From Purshia tridentata (lineage: Eukaryota > Streptophyta > Magnoliopsida > Rosales > Rosaceae): a stretch of 64,000 nucleotides of DNA. Shown here in pieces: positions 11,218 through 24,050 of the stretch. Position 1 is the stretch's first letter. Each line of letters starts with the position of its first letter. Location: assembly GCA_003254885.1 (NCBI GenBank), contig QANT01004883.1:1-64000 (forward strand), read 5' to 3'. The notes below the pieces were generated by a model. The model made no database searches. It saw nothing but the letters and a program-made list of their open reading frames with translations, and had not been told where the DNA came from. The translations under genes and the position numbers were made by a program.

Positions 11218-12441
11218 TCAATTCCATGTGAAAGCTAATATCTCGTTCAGTGCATCAATGTCGGCGACTACACTGCCACCCAATCCCCACTAGCAAAAAA
11301 GAAGAAGAAGAAGAAGGAAAAAAATAAAATAAAATTTTAATCTTTAGAAAAATGATTATTGGAACATACATATGTACGTACTATATTGTCATTTACCTTT
11401 TTCTTTTAAGTATAGAATAATTTAACATAATTGCTAATGCTCAAAATATTTTATTTTTTTAATGCTCAAAATTTAGTTTTTTTTTTTTTGACCACTAATG
11501 CTCAAAATTTAGTTAAATACAAGAATAAAATAAAGTACCTTTAGGCTTTAGATCGCCACTGCTTCTGGTTCTAAGTGTTGAGAAACCAAGAATTCTATGT
11601 CCGCGTTTGTAAGACACTGCAATTAAGATGTAAACCCAATCAATAATTACTAATTAATTACCAAAGGTTTTGATATATGTTTATGATTCCCAAAGATTGG
11701 ATTATTTACATTTGTAGCACAACATCGATCTCTAATAAAGTTGTGAACCAAATGTGAGTGCAGGCTCTACTTTTACTAGAAATGTGCTATATATTTAGCA
11801 TTACATCCTTTTTTCTTTTTTTTCTTTTTTTTCTTTTTTTTCTTTTTTCTTTTCTTTTTTATATATTTTTTTTTCATTTTATGGAGAACATGAGATGTAA
11901 ACTTTGTTGATACCTTCTTTGTCACAGCCAGTGCCTTGAAATGCCTAAACACCTCATTAAGTTTGTCCTTGTCCAGATGATGACCAAGCTGAATATATAA
12001 AAAAAATAACTAAGGACTTAATCGGTGACAAAATACACAGAAAAAGGAAAAGATATGTTCACCAAACTAATATTCTCAAAGCAGAATAATCAAATTAATA
12101 CCTGCAAGAGGCGAGACTTTAAAGCATGTCGACCACTGTATGCAAAAAAAAGAAACATTAAAAAAAAAAGAGAGAGAATTTAGAAGTTACAAAATTGAGT
12201 CCATCAAGTCATATTATTGTGTCGTGTTCGAATTGTATGATTCTAAATATCAATTAAGTCGAGTGGCATAAAAACAATAAGCCTGAGCCTGAAAATGTGA
12301 CGAAAGATTTTGTGCAAGGTACGTACTAATTAATACTAACCTGTGCTTTCCGAGGACAATGCCAGTTTCATTAGAATGATAGAACCCAATATCTTCAGGC
12401 AAAATAATCTCATAGGTACTCCTATCTTTAAGCATTCCATC
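11218..12441 (-). pseudogene. Orphan 3' part of a 2-isopropylmalate/citramalate synthase-like gene
   Basis: Five exon-like blocks: 12441-12341, 12135-12102, 11988-11914, 11616-11548 and 11289-11218. The first four join in one open frame (92 residues, then TAA at 11548). They read [52 protein letters not shown] and LTNADIEFLVSQHLEPEAVAI. These match the helical region after the TIM barrel of LeuA-family synthases (DGxLKxRxTYEI, GKxSGRHAL, ITDADL). The fifth block, also joinable in phase, reads VVADIDALNEILAF, like the extreme C-terminus of the leucine feedback domain. The body of that regulatory domain and the whole catalytic barrel are missing; nothing resembling them appears up to 16 kb. It could be a relic, or a partial duplicate of a citramalate-synthase-type gene that had already lost feedback control. 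Confidence 0.75.
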
Positions 12442-13359
12442 CTAAAACAGAAAAATAAAATTATATATATATATATATATTAACCTCATCAGTTAATTTA
12501 TTGGAAAATATGATCAATAACATAAGCAAATGATAAAATTATTTGTACCACATTATATGTATACTTCATCTCAATACAAGGTGAGACTCACTAAAATATT
12601 ACTTGTATAGAGTTCCATCTCAATTGATAATATGTTATATATCATGCCCCGGCCTTCAAATGTGAGATTTTAAATTTAAACTTATTTATGAGATAATGCG
12701 AATAAGCCTACTTAATATATATAATTTTTTAATAACTTGAATAGTATATTTTTTAAAATAAATGATTATAAAGCCCACATTTGAACTCTCACTACTTTTA
12801 AGGTGCAGGTCATTTTTTTTGTTTTGAAGGAGGCCAAATTTATACAATTCTAGTCCAACATCTGTTTTCTCTATCTCACTCAGTCTCTTACTCTCCATTT
12901 CTCTCACTCTCCATCTCTCTTCTCTGCCTCTAATATCAATTAGCCTTCTATGACATCTACCTCTCCCACATTTGCCCAAGATCGTTGCCCTCGCCATGGA
13001 GCACGGCTTGGTGGCTTCTCTGCTGGAACAGATTGACAAGCTTCTAGATCCAGCCACCATTAGATCTGGGTATGACCCGAGATCGTTCTTGACTAACCAA
13101 GAAAGAGGTAGAAGAGGAGGAGAACTGGAACGACGAGGACTTCTCCAATCTTGAAGTTGGCTGATTTGGGTATTAAGGTTTCTTAATTTTCTATGTATTC
13201 ATATGAATTTTATCTTTCATTTCTATTTTTTTCTTTCTGCAAATATGCAGTTCAATTTGATAGATTAGATGAACTATGGCAGTTATTATCAATTTGATTA
13301 ATATTGATAGATGGATTCCACGTGAGCAAATTTTGGGTGCCGAAGCTCTAAGGTGATAT

Positions 13360-14456
13360 TAGGGCTGGGTCGGTTTGACCGAAAAACCGATAACCGTTCC
13401 GAAACCGGTGCTACCGATACCGAGAAAACCGGAACCGGATAGAACCGAAACTGAGACAACCATAACCGGACCGAACCGGAGATGTCGGCTCGGTTTCGGT
13501 TCTCATAATCCAGAACCGTTGCTTTACCGAACCGAACCGAATATTAAAATTTAATTTTCATATTTATATATTTATACACATTTGACATTTTAGATAATAA
13601 AACTAATATTAACTTAACTATAATTTAGATAATAAAATATATTTTATATATCAAATGAATCATATATTAGATAATAAATATATTTCATAATTATTATTTT
13701 TCAATTGAATCATATATTTATTTTATAAAAAAGGTGAATGATATATTCTTAATATCTTATACCTTATTTCAATTGAAGGTAATGATTTTTTTGTTAAAAC
13801 ACATAAAATGTTAAGGGTTTAGGCTATGGGATATAGGCTATAGGGTTTAGAATTTAGTATATGTAAACACTATGTTTTATATAAATTATAAAACATATGT
13901 AATAAATCAAAACTCTAAACCCCAATACCTTATTTCAAATTAAAATAATAATTTTGTTATTAAAACACAACAAAGTTTAGGGTACGAGATAATAAGATTA
14001 TAAGATATAGGATAGTAAGATGATACAATTATACAAGTACAACATTCAAGATATATAATTTAAATATCATTGTATAAGGTTTAGAGTTTATATATTAGGG
14101 TAATAGAATTTAGGGTGTTTTTAATTAGATTTTAATAGAAATTTAAAACTATATATTTTTAAAATTATAAGTTTAATATCAAAGTGGTATAAAATTGGCT
14201 CAAAGTGGTACAAAATGGCCCAAAATGGCAAAAAGAGGCCCAAAAATGTATTTAAAAAAGGCCCAAAATGCGGCCCAATTTGAAGTTCGGTAAAGGCCCA
14301 AACCGAACCGGACCGAACTGGTTTCTCGGTACGGTTCGGTACTCGGTTCATCATTCTCGGTTTCGGTTTCGATTTCCATGCAAGCTAACCGGAGGAGTTC
14401 GGTTCGGCACTCGGTTCATCATTTTTGGTTCGATTCGGTTCGGTTCCCCAGCCCTA
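13360..14456. mobile_element. Non-autonomous element with TAGGGCTGGG inverted ends, hAT-like
   Basis: The left end TAGGGCTGGGTCGGTTTGAC faces a right end that reads TAGGGCTGGGGAACCGAACC on the other strand. Both sub-terminal regions are packed with ACCGAACCG/CGGTTCGGT motifs over about 180 bases, a style common in plant non-autonomous hAT elements. The roughly 700-base interior is AT-rich and has no transposase. I could not find an 8-bp target duplication, so the superfamily is a guess from the ends. Confidence 0.7.
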
Positions 14457-15106
14457 CAAACCAGGACATAGGCGTTAGATACTCAGTGACTAAAGAGAAG
14501 GACCATTTTGTCATTTTGTGAGCGTTAAGAACGAGACATTCCACACTGTCTTGACAAAAGTGAATAAAGCCTAAAGGCTAAAGCTTAGCCAACCGTTTCC
14601 CCGTCAAAACGAAGGATCGGGAAGATACAGACCGTTAGATTAGTTTGATGGGACTTCGGATTGAGGCGTTACTTCACACCTTCCCTCCAGCTTTCAGCGT
14701 TTTGTTTAAGTTTGCCGGTCGTTTTCGTCTTCTAATCTCCTTCACACCTTTTCTTTATTTATTACTTAATAATCACATTTATCAAAAGTCCCTCTCACAC
14801 TGAGTTTGTGAGGTGATTTGAGAAGAAAAAAAAAAAACAATTTACAGTTTTTAAACAAAATTCAATCTTTTTCTCAACAAAAAAAAAAAATCTCTTATAA
14901 GTACGAGAAATAAGTTTAAAAACTCTTTTTTATTTTTATTTTTTATCATGAGTGATGCACTAATTTCATGAAATTTTATTCAAAAAATGTGTGTTTACAT
15001 AAATGAGACATGTGAGTTATTAGATTGCAAGATTTTAACCAGTATTTTGCAATCAAATGATTCATCATTTTTATGCTTATGTATAGTCGCATATCTTGTT
15101 ATATTA

Positions 15107-15396
15107 GAGCATCTCCAACAGTTTAGTTATCTCTTACCCTAGTTATATTAATTGGTTTCTTTATAGAATCATTCTCCAACAAATTAGCTATTCAGTTGTT
15201 TGCTAGATTTGAGTGAGAGGAGAGAGAAAATAGCTATAGCCAAAGTAAACCAACTGACATAAATTTTGTATTCTTTAATAATTTGCTAAATAGAGAACAT
15301 TGTTTGGGTAAGATTTTATAAGTAGTTAACTAAAATAGATTTCTAACTTTTTTTGCACAAATTTAGCTAGAATAGGTAAGTTTGTTGGAGTTACTC
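15107..15396. mobile_element. Tourist-like MITE (PIF/Harbinger type)
   Basis: A 290-bp element with imperfect inverted ends, GAGCATCTCCAACAG on the left and, complemented, GAGTAACTCCAACA on the right. It is flanked by TTA at 15104-15106 and 15397-15399, the 3-bp target duplication expected of PIF/Harbinger elements. It has no coding capacity. Confidence 0.75.
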
Positions 15397-15505
15397 TTAC
15401 ACCTTAAAACTCAAATCAATAACTTAAAAACTAATAGGATCATTTTGAGATTTTGCCCTTTGGAAAATGGGGTTGCGGAAACCAAAATAAAACTAAAACT
15501 GTAAG

Positions 15506-15596
15506 AAGTAGTGCTCCAATCCTATCAAGTAGTAGTGCCCAATCCTATCAAGTAGTAATACTTGGATTTCTCAAGTAGTAGTGCTCAAACCTAGCC
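15506..15596. repeat. Degenerate tandem array, about 21-24 bp x 4
   Basis: Four successive units begin AAGTAGT and continue as variants of AGTGCTCCAATCCTATC. The third and fourth copies are diverged. No coding role is apparent. Confidence 0.7.
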
Positions 15597-16326
15597 GAGT
15601 TATGCACTAAGAGAATTCGAGTGCTATTTGTAGGGAGCTCGAATACTACTCAAGAGTTATATTTCTGAATTTTTTTAAAAGGCTAAATATCTTTACACGA
15701 AAGTTTTGATTTGTTTTTTAAACTACCCTTTAGAAATTTAAAACACATTTTTTTTGGGTTTTTTCTAATATGAGGGAGGGAGGGAGGATTTCAACTTAAT
15801 ACCTCTTTCAACATTAAAGAGAGACCAGTAGACTAACATCTTCCTCTTGTTGGTATTCTAAAACAACTCATGATAACATTACTTAAATATGCTATGGGGA
15901 AATTTAGAATATTGGAGTTTTGGACAATGTGGGGTGTGATTTCCTCTTGCTTGGAAATTTGGAATCATAAGTTTAGCCCAATCATGTGTCTCCACATTTA
16001 AAAATGGCCTACAAGCTTAAGCCCGGTAACCAATTCAAACCCAAAAAGCCTTAATAAGATTGGGTCCGTTAAGTTATAAATCCAAACTCACTGACCCGAC
16101 CGGTACTAGTTACAGCGAACCCGCGAGGGTCAATTCGGAGCCACCCTGACCCACCTACTGGTCAGAGCCTCAGTGCCGCGTTTCACATGGAGTAACTGCA
16201 GCAGAGCATCCAACCAACGACTGGTAGACGAGCAAGCACACCACCGTCTCTCTCTCTCTCTTAAAGCCCTAATTTCTTATTTTTTTACTAAATTCCACCA
16301 ACATTTCGTAACCTTGGGGCTACTCC

Positions 16327-19300
16327 ATGTCCTCCTTATCGAGCTCTTCAGTCTCCGACGACGAACAGCCCTCCGACCCCAAACTTAACCCTATCTACAA
16401 TCCCCCGGAGGACCAATTGGCCGCCCTCGCATTATCCGAGACCGACAGCCATGCAAACGGCGTGCCGTTTGGATCTGCGGGCGAGAACAACAACCACCAA
16501 GAGATCGAGAACGACGGCGAAGACGAGGTCCAGGTCCAGGCCCAGGCCAATTTGGCTGCCCCGCCTGGTTTAGCTGAGTTGGAGGAATCGATTGAGGGCC
16601 TGCGAGGTGGTAGAGTCGGCCAGGTTGTGTGGGCGGCGACCAATTCAGAGCTGGAGGTCGACTACGAGCCGTCGAGCCCAAGCAGCAGTGGCTATGCCGG
16701 CGAAAGAGGGAGTAGCAGTGCTGCCAGTAGTGGTGTTTCGGGGAATGATGAAATTTCGGAAGTGAGGAATGATGGGATCGCTGATGGGGTTTCGGATTCG
16801 CAAGCCTCGTGGGTGCCCGGTAAACGCCATGTCGATGAGGTACTGTATTCTAGCATCTCCTTGCGAAACTGCTTTGCTGTTTGTTGTGTATTTGGCAATT
16901 TGATTGCTTTTGATGAATTGCTTGGAAAGTTTAGAGCTTTGCTGTTGCGAGGACTTTAGCAATGTCGTAGAGACGTAATCATCATTGGACATTGAATGTG
17001 GGTTAAGATTTTGATGGTAAATGCTTGCTCTGACAAAGGAAATAAGAATTAAACACTTTGCATTGTTTCTGTTTGAAACTACACTGGATTTCCCCTTTAA
17101 TTCTGAGTATAATTGTTACAGGAAACTAAATCAAAGTCTACCACTGCTGTTACAAGGGATAGGTTGAAATTGAGATAAGGGTGTCTGAATGTCTTTGGTG
17201 TACTTTGATTGTTTTGTCAACATGTATTTATACCTTCATTTTGAACTGAAACCATCACAAGACTTTCAGCCTTTGGTTGCTTTTGCGGCAAGTATTTATA
17301 CACTCATTTGAGTAAGCCGGCGTGACACATTCAGTGGAACAATCTGGATCAAGCGATATTCAAATTTGAATATGCACTTGCACTTAAACCATTCGAACCA
17401 AAATGGCCAAATCACCAACTATTGAATTACTAACTCAGACTGCCTCTAACTGCCCTAAGAAAGACTTGGTGCTTACCCAGAACATCTTTGCCTTACCCAT
17501 ATCAAAATAGCTGCCACAGTACTGAAACCAAAATGTACAGCCTTAGTTAATTAAAAACACTGTTTTAAAGGTAGAAATGTAGACACAATCACAAATAACA
17601 ATGTGTATTTTGGGCTTCATTTGAAGCTTAAGGCCCAATCCAGATTACTTGTATTATATTCTTGAATTTAAATACAACCCATAAATACATTTGAATGACT
17701 TTATTTATATTCATGCAATGCTAGAATTAAAGAACAATTGAACCATAATTTAGAATCTAATATACGACAAAAATATCAGGGGCATGTATTTACTTTATTG
17801 CACATCAAACATTGTATTGGACCACTGTCTTGGTGCTCTTGCTGGCAGAATAGGTGTAGATAGACTGTCTAATTCTCAATTTCAAAATTTTTTGTGTACT
17901 CATGCAGTTGAATAGGCAGACAAATGTTGGCTAATAACTTTTTCTTGTTGTTGTAATCTTAGTAATTTATTGGGTCCTATATGGTCATCTAAGAATAATA
18001 TTGAGAAATTTTAGATGAGTTGTAGAGCTAAAAGCCTAAAAGGTACAGAAGAGGCTTTCTGATTTCTCTTCCCTAAGAATTTAATGAGATAAATACATAA
18101 TACATGATAATAGGCATTGAATGCAGGATGATCCTATATGCACTTGGAAGGCTCCAAAATAGGGTTTGTGTTCTTATGTGCACATTGCACAATTGTCTGT
18201 ACGTTAGATCTGTTATTCCATTTTTAGATTTTTGTCACAAATTAATTGGCTTTTTTTGGTGGCATTCGGCTAATGCAATTCTATCTGCTCATTAATATGA
18301 TGTTGCAAAAGCATACAAGATAATAATGAAGGAAAGAAAGAAAGTTTAAAATGCTTAGTGCAATGCACATTGTTGTGGTATCTATTACTTTTATATGTGG
18401 TGATCAATCATTAGAGAACTTGATTGAACTAATACATAGATGTCACGGTCTTTTTTCCTTTCTTATAAGAAATTGAGCACTTTACATGTTTCTTTAATTT
18501 AACCGCCTGAGTGGCAAAGTGATTTTCAAGGATAACTGCAATGTTCTGTTTGATCTATAATTGAAGTGCAGGATGATGCTTCCTTGTCATGGAGAAAGAG
18601 GAAGAAGCACTTTTTCGTACTAAGTCACTCTGGCAAGCCAATATATTCCAGGTTTGTCTCAGGTGCCTCAACAATCTGTTTAAAGAAGTGCCAGATAGTG
18701 CAACTATCTATATTTCTGTATTGGTGATGTGTATTATCTGGCATCTCTTACTTAATTGCAGATATGGAGATGAACACAAGCTAGCAGGATTTTCAGCCAC
18801 ATTGCAAGCCATAATTTCCTTTGTGGAGAATGGGTACATGCATCAATCTTGTCAAGTTGATCATTATAGTTTTTTTAAATTAAGTCCACTCTTAGAGTTT
18901 AGTATTTAATGAAAGTTTCAGAGGACTTCCAATGATTTTGTTCGTTAATCATTTTACAGTGGGGATCGTGTCAAATTGGTTAGGGCTGGGATGCATCAGG
19001 TCTGTTTTGTTCCTGCGTGGCTTGAAATTTTTGTCCCTCAAGTTATTTCTTAAACGACCCTTGAATCCTAGGATGATAAAATGAATTGCATTCTCATCTT
19101 CTGGATGTATTATTATTTATATGACTGCTCTAAACAGAAAGAAAACTTGAACTATTGAACTAGCTGTTGTAGCTGCGGACACTGTCTTGGGCAAAGTTTG
19201 AACTTTGAAGTAATAGTAATCTATCTATGTAATTCTTATAAAAACATATCTGACAAGGGGACATTTGGCTTTTACTTTTTGAATTCTTGTATGAGTGGAT

Positions 19301-22300
19301 ATAACTATAAGTTCAGATTATTGTATGTAACTTGCTCATTTAAGAATTATGTTCATCTCCCTCAAAAGGTCTAGTTTTTTTTTTTTTGTGCTGGAGGCTT
19401 AGAATGTTAAAAATGACATTATTTGACTGTTTACAATGCACAGTTTGTAAGCCTTACCATTTTAAAGTCAGTTTAATTAAATTGGCATGAAATATTTGTA
19501 TGTTCAGGTCGTTTTTCTTGTAAAGGGACCGATTTACTTAGTATGCATCAGCTGCACAGAAGAGCCTTATGAGTCTTTGAGGGTGCAGTTGGAACTTATT
19601 TATGGTCAGGTAGCATTGGATTTTCTCCTCCCTCAAAATTCTTTACAGATTAATATGTTTGACTGTTTGGTCTTATTTTGTTAGTGATTTAATGAATAAC
19701 TTAAATAATTCCTTACATACTTTTTCTCATCGAACAAAATACCGTATGTTAGTAACTGTACTTCATTTGATTAGTTATGATATGTGGATGCAGATGCTAC
19801 TTATTCTTACAAAGTCAGTAAATAGATGTTTTGAGAAGAATCCGAAGTTTGATATGACACCTTTGCTAGGAGGAACAGATATTGTGTTCTCTTCCCTCAT
19901 CCATTCTTTCAGTTGGTTTGTTTCTCTGCTCCCTTTGGCATGCCTATCTTGGGAAATGAAAGATTATCTTTGTGAAAGTCCAACGAATAGAATGCTATGA
20001 TAGTCCCTCGTGTTTATAAATTTACTGAACTATGGTAATGACACCCCCACCCCTGCTGGGTGGTTCTTTGATTTTTTTAATTTTTGTTAAAGAGAAAAAG
20101 AACTGTGGTAATAGTAATAGATCATCCAATGTACCGTGAAGGAGAGCTGCTTCCCTGGTTGAAAATTTTTATAATTTCTAATCCAATTATTTGCTATGCC
20201 AAAATAAATTATGAAGAGTATAAAAAAAAAAGAATTAAAAAATTCCTAATATATATTTGGTAAAATTAATATTCTATTTATAAAGTTTGCATGAGAAAAA
20301 TAATTTGTCTTGAAATTGCAATAAATATTGCATTGTGTGTTTCTTTCTCATTTATTTAATTGTGTTGCCAATTTAATTTTCGAATGCCCCAGCCAAAAAA
20401 ATGATGATGCTTATACTTAGTTCTCTGTTTGCAGGAATCCTGCCACATTTCTTCATGCTTACACTTGTCTTCCCCTTGCTTATGCGACAAGGCAAGCTGC
20501 AGGTGCCATATTGCAAGATGTTGCTGATTCAGGTGTTCTGTTTGCAATACTGATGTGCAAACACAAGGTTATGTCATCCACGTTGTTGTTGTTAATACTA
20601 AAAAATTTTGCATCTATTTTTCATGGTAAAATTTAAAAATCTTTTTCAAGTTAGAGCACTCTAACAAATTGAAGCTTGATTGCAGGTTATCAGTCTTGTT
20701 GGTGCTCAAAAAGCCTCTCTGCATCCTGATGACATGCTGCTACTTTCCAACTTTGTTATGGCATCAGAGTCATTTAGGCAAGTAGATTAAATTGGATGAG
20801 TCTTATGCCATCTTTTAGCAACTTAACCTACTTGGCATGGAAATTGAAACTAGTAGCTGCTTCATGTTTTGAAGTTTTTAAAGCACTAGAGGACACTGCA
20901 AAGCCATCCGTACCATTCTTTTCTGCTGGAATTGTTTCAGTTAGTGAGTAATAATGATCTATGGACATTCTCAGTTGAAATAGTAGTTTTTAAACTCCTC
21001 TGTTTGTCTTTATGCAGGACATCTGAATCTTTCTCTCCAATTTGCCTCCCAAGATATAATCCCATGGCATTTTTGTATGCTTATGTCCATTATCTTGATG
21101 TGAGTGACACTTAGGTTTACGACTTTTATTGTGTACATCAACTGCATACTTTATATGCTTGTCTCATGTTAGCTTTATCTACTTTATATACTTTTATACT
21201 CAGTTATTATGACATGACACATATACTTCTTGTGGCAGGTTGATACATACTTGATGTTGCTGACTACTAGTTCAGATGCCTTTTATCATCTCAAGGATTG
21301 CCGGTATACTATAGTCTTATAGCTTTTAATTTGATAAATGATATTAGTGCTGTAGGAGTGCTTCATGTGGCGACTCCTTAGCATATTGTATAGCAAATAT
21401 AAACCAGTTTTTCCTCCCTATATAATTCTCTGGTTTCTTATAGGATTCGCATTGAAACGGTACTTTTGAAGTCAAGTGTTCTCAGTGAGGTTCAGAGATC
21501 CATGCTAGATGGTGGGATGCGTGTTGAGGAGTTGCCTCTTGATCCTTTACCTCGCTCTGGATCCTTTTCTCCTCATTTGGGTCAACACACACTTCCGACA
21601 GATTCCCCTGACAGGTTCAGGGAACCGTATGTTGGCATAGGTGGTCCCGCTGGACTTTGGCATTTCATATATCGCAGTATATTTTTGGATCAATATGTAT
21701 CTTCCGAGTTCTCAGCACCAATTAGTAGTCCTCGTCAGCAAAAAAGGTAGCATAGCTGAATCTTACAGTACACTGTTATGACAAAATTTGAATGTGCACA
21801 ATCAAGTCATATGTCACTATATTGAATTTAGTAGGATAATAGTTTTGCTTCTTGCAGATTATATAGAGCTTACCAGAAAATTTATGCTTCCATGCATGAC
21901 AAAGGAATTGGCCCCCACAAAACCCAGTTCAGAAGAGATGAGGATTATGGTACTTTTGTGTTCATACTTCATTCATATGTGGAAGATGTTGATATAAATT
22001 GAAAATATTGTTTTACTTGATGCTCACTCATTGCAACATCTCAAAATTATGATGTTTAAGAATCACTATATTATTTCATCCTCGAGTCCTAAATACTGAT
22101 ATCAGTTTTGCAAAAGACATGCATCTAGTTGGTCATTAGTCAAGGACTTTCGTTTTTATAGATTTTCAAACCTAGCCTTTTTTAATTTTCTTGAGCCCTT
22201 GACTCTGACAGCTTATGGCCATATTGATTAGCGTATGTTATTCAAGCTTGATCTTTACCGTGTCCTTTAGTACTCTTCTGCTTACATTTTGTGATTAGGA

Positions 22301-24050
22301 TACCATTATTGACATTTGCTTTGATGGCATAAAGTTAGATGTTCATATTTATGTTTACACGCTTGGTGTTCCTGACTAGTTTATATAATCATTTCTTTTG
22401 TCAGTTCTACTCTGTTGGGTCACGCAGGATTTTGAGCTTTATGCAGCTTTTGATCCACTTGCCGACAAGGTATGATTTTGCTTGCCATTGCTCGACTTTT
22501 TCTTGTTCAACTGTGCAATACTTATGAACTTTTACATATGCCAAAGGGAATAAAAGGGAAAGGTTTGATGCTTTTTTATTTCTCTTTTGGCCTTGTTTTG
22601 GTTTTATTAGAACAAAAAGGGAGGGAAAGGATATGAAAAAGTAAAAGTTATGGGTCCCAGTGCATGTAAAGGAATATGATTATCCCCTTATTTATTGTTA
22701 CTCTTCTCCAATCCTCTCATGTTGGGTTAATTGCAAAATTTGGGCCCTAGGGAAGGGGAATCCACACAAATCCTTGCTGTTCCATTCAAATTTTTTCATT
22801 TCCCTTCCCTCCACTTCTCCAACCAAACAGCATTAGGGATGAGTCGGCAAGGAACAGGCTTTACTGTATGGGATTACTTATGGAACAGTTGGGGCAATAC
22901 AAGGTTTGCTATTGTTGAATTTAGCAGAGGTTGGACTGGTTTCTACAATGCAAGGCCACTGTAAATTATGAGGCCAATCATCTGTCATTGGAAGAGGTAT
23001 TTTTAGCAAGGAGTTGCGGAGAGAAAAATGTACAAATGGGTGGGAAAAATGATTGCCAACCCAAAATGCATTATACGTGATCAACTGATCATCTTTTATG
23101 GGACTAGGGGTTTAAAATCTATTTCTGGTTAAGAAGCAGAAGATAATAGGAGAATAATAGAGCACCAACCAGGCTATAGTCAAGTGGTTGGGCCCATGGT
23201 TTGCTCCCATGTGGTCTAGGGTTCGATTCCTCAAAGGTACCTATCTAGCTATTTGCAAGAGTTTCTTGCCTCCCAAAGATTGTAGGGTTCCAAGGGGGGG
23301 CCCAGTTTCGAAGCCGTGCCTGCCGGGGGGATTTCTGGGTATCAAAAAATAAAAAATAAAAATAAAACTAAAAATAGGAGAATACTAGAGCTTGTCTCAA
23401 ACCCAACCAACTCATATATATATCATAAGGCTACTGCAACCTCAAATCAAGTTAGTGGGACAAAAGATGGCATATCTTACAGAGAAGAAATCAGAGAAAT
23501 GAAACAGAATACCTTGCGACTGCTTTGAGAAGATCAGAACTTTTGCAAAGAAGCAGCTGCAATAATGTGATCCCCAGAGTAAAAGTGAGAAAATGAATGA
23601 GAGGTGCTTCCTTAGAGCACTAGAAGGCTGATTGTGGACAGGCCCAACAATATACATGAAACTCACAACCATGTATGACTCACATGTCATCGTACATCAA
23701 CATTTTCTTGTGAAAAGTTTGTCTGGTAACAAGTATAACCTAGCTGGGGTAGGTAGATTCACCTGGTGACATTTCTCTATATGTTCAGGACTTATATTTT
23801 CCTTGATAAAAGACTTTATGTTCCTTGTATAATTTGTTTTCAGGTATAATTTTTAATTGCTGGAGGCACAAATTATAGCTCATTTGGATATATCTTTAGG
23901 CGCATTTTATTGTTTTTGGATGCATTCTCAACTGAATTCGTTGTTGGTTTTCAGGCACTGGCAATAAAGACTTGCAACCGGGTTTGTCAATGGGTGAAAG
24001 ATGTGGAAAATGAGATTTTTTTGCTGGGAGCAAGCCCCTTTTCATGGTGA
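16327..24050 (+). CDS. MON1: Vacuolar fusion protein MON1 homolog
   Basis: Predicted 618-residue MON1, the partner of CCZ1 in the guanine-nucleotide exchange factor that loads Rab7 (RABG) on late endosomes for vacuole fusion. Exons: 16327-16839, 18572-18651, 18762-18833, 18960-18999, 19508-19609, 19794-19915, 20435-20567, 20686-20777, 21018-21099, 21239-21303, 21444-21746, 21858-21949, 22405-22469, 23955-24050. All phases agree and the sum is 1857 bases. Exon 1 (171 codons) is an acidic, Ser-rich, probably disordered tail ([17 protein letters not shown]). The conserved MON1/SAND region begins at [20 protein letters not shown] and includes [40 protein letters not shown] and the C-terminal [32 protein letters not shown]. 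Intron 8 starts with GC (GCAAGT at 20778). Intron 1 is 1.7 kb. Intron 13 is 1.5 kb and carries a MITE and a SINE. A CT-rich leader precedes the start. Confidence 0.95.
22589..22832. mobile_element. Degenerate Tourist-like MITE in MON1 intron 13
   Basis: Inverted ends GGCCTTGTTTTGGTT and, on the other strand, TGCTGTTTGGTTGGAGAA. Further matching GGGAGGGAAAGG...ATGAAAAA / GGAGGGAAGGGAAATGAAAAA blocks lie inside. The ends resemble the better-preserved element at 33441-33741. A TTA follows the right end; the left duplicate is decayed. It is non-coding. Confidence 0.6.
23164..23373 (+). mobile_element. tRNA-derived SINE in MON1 intron 13
   Basis: A body of about 210 bp with a tRNA-like head (A-box-like CAAGTGGTTGGG, B-box GGTTCGATTCC), a middle GGGGGGCCCAGTTTCGAA block and a 3' end TTTCTGGGTATCAAA followed by an A-rich tail. 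An 18-bp target duplication flanks it: 23146-23163 and 23374-23391 differ at one base. A second copy lies at about 60380-60572. It is in sense orientation within the host intron. The near-perfect duplication suggests a fairly recent insertion. Confidence 0.85.

Larger units (their letters stand above)
12442..16160. other. Transposon-rich spacer upstream of MON1
   Basis: Holds a TA microsatellite near 12463-12480, a short coding-like stretch at 12996-13154, a hAT-like element (13360-14456), a Tourist-like MITE (15107-15396) and a short tandem array (15506-15596). No complete gene is visible. Confidence 0.5.
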
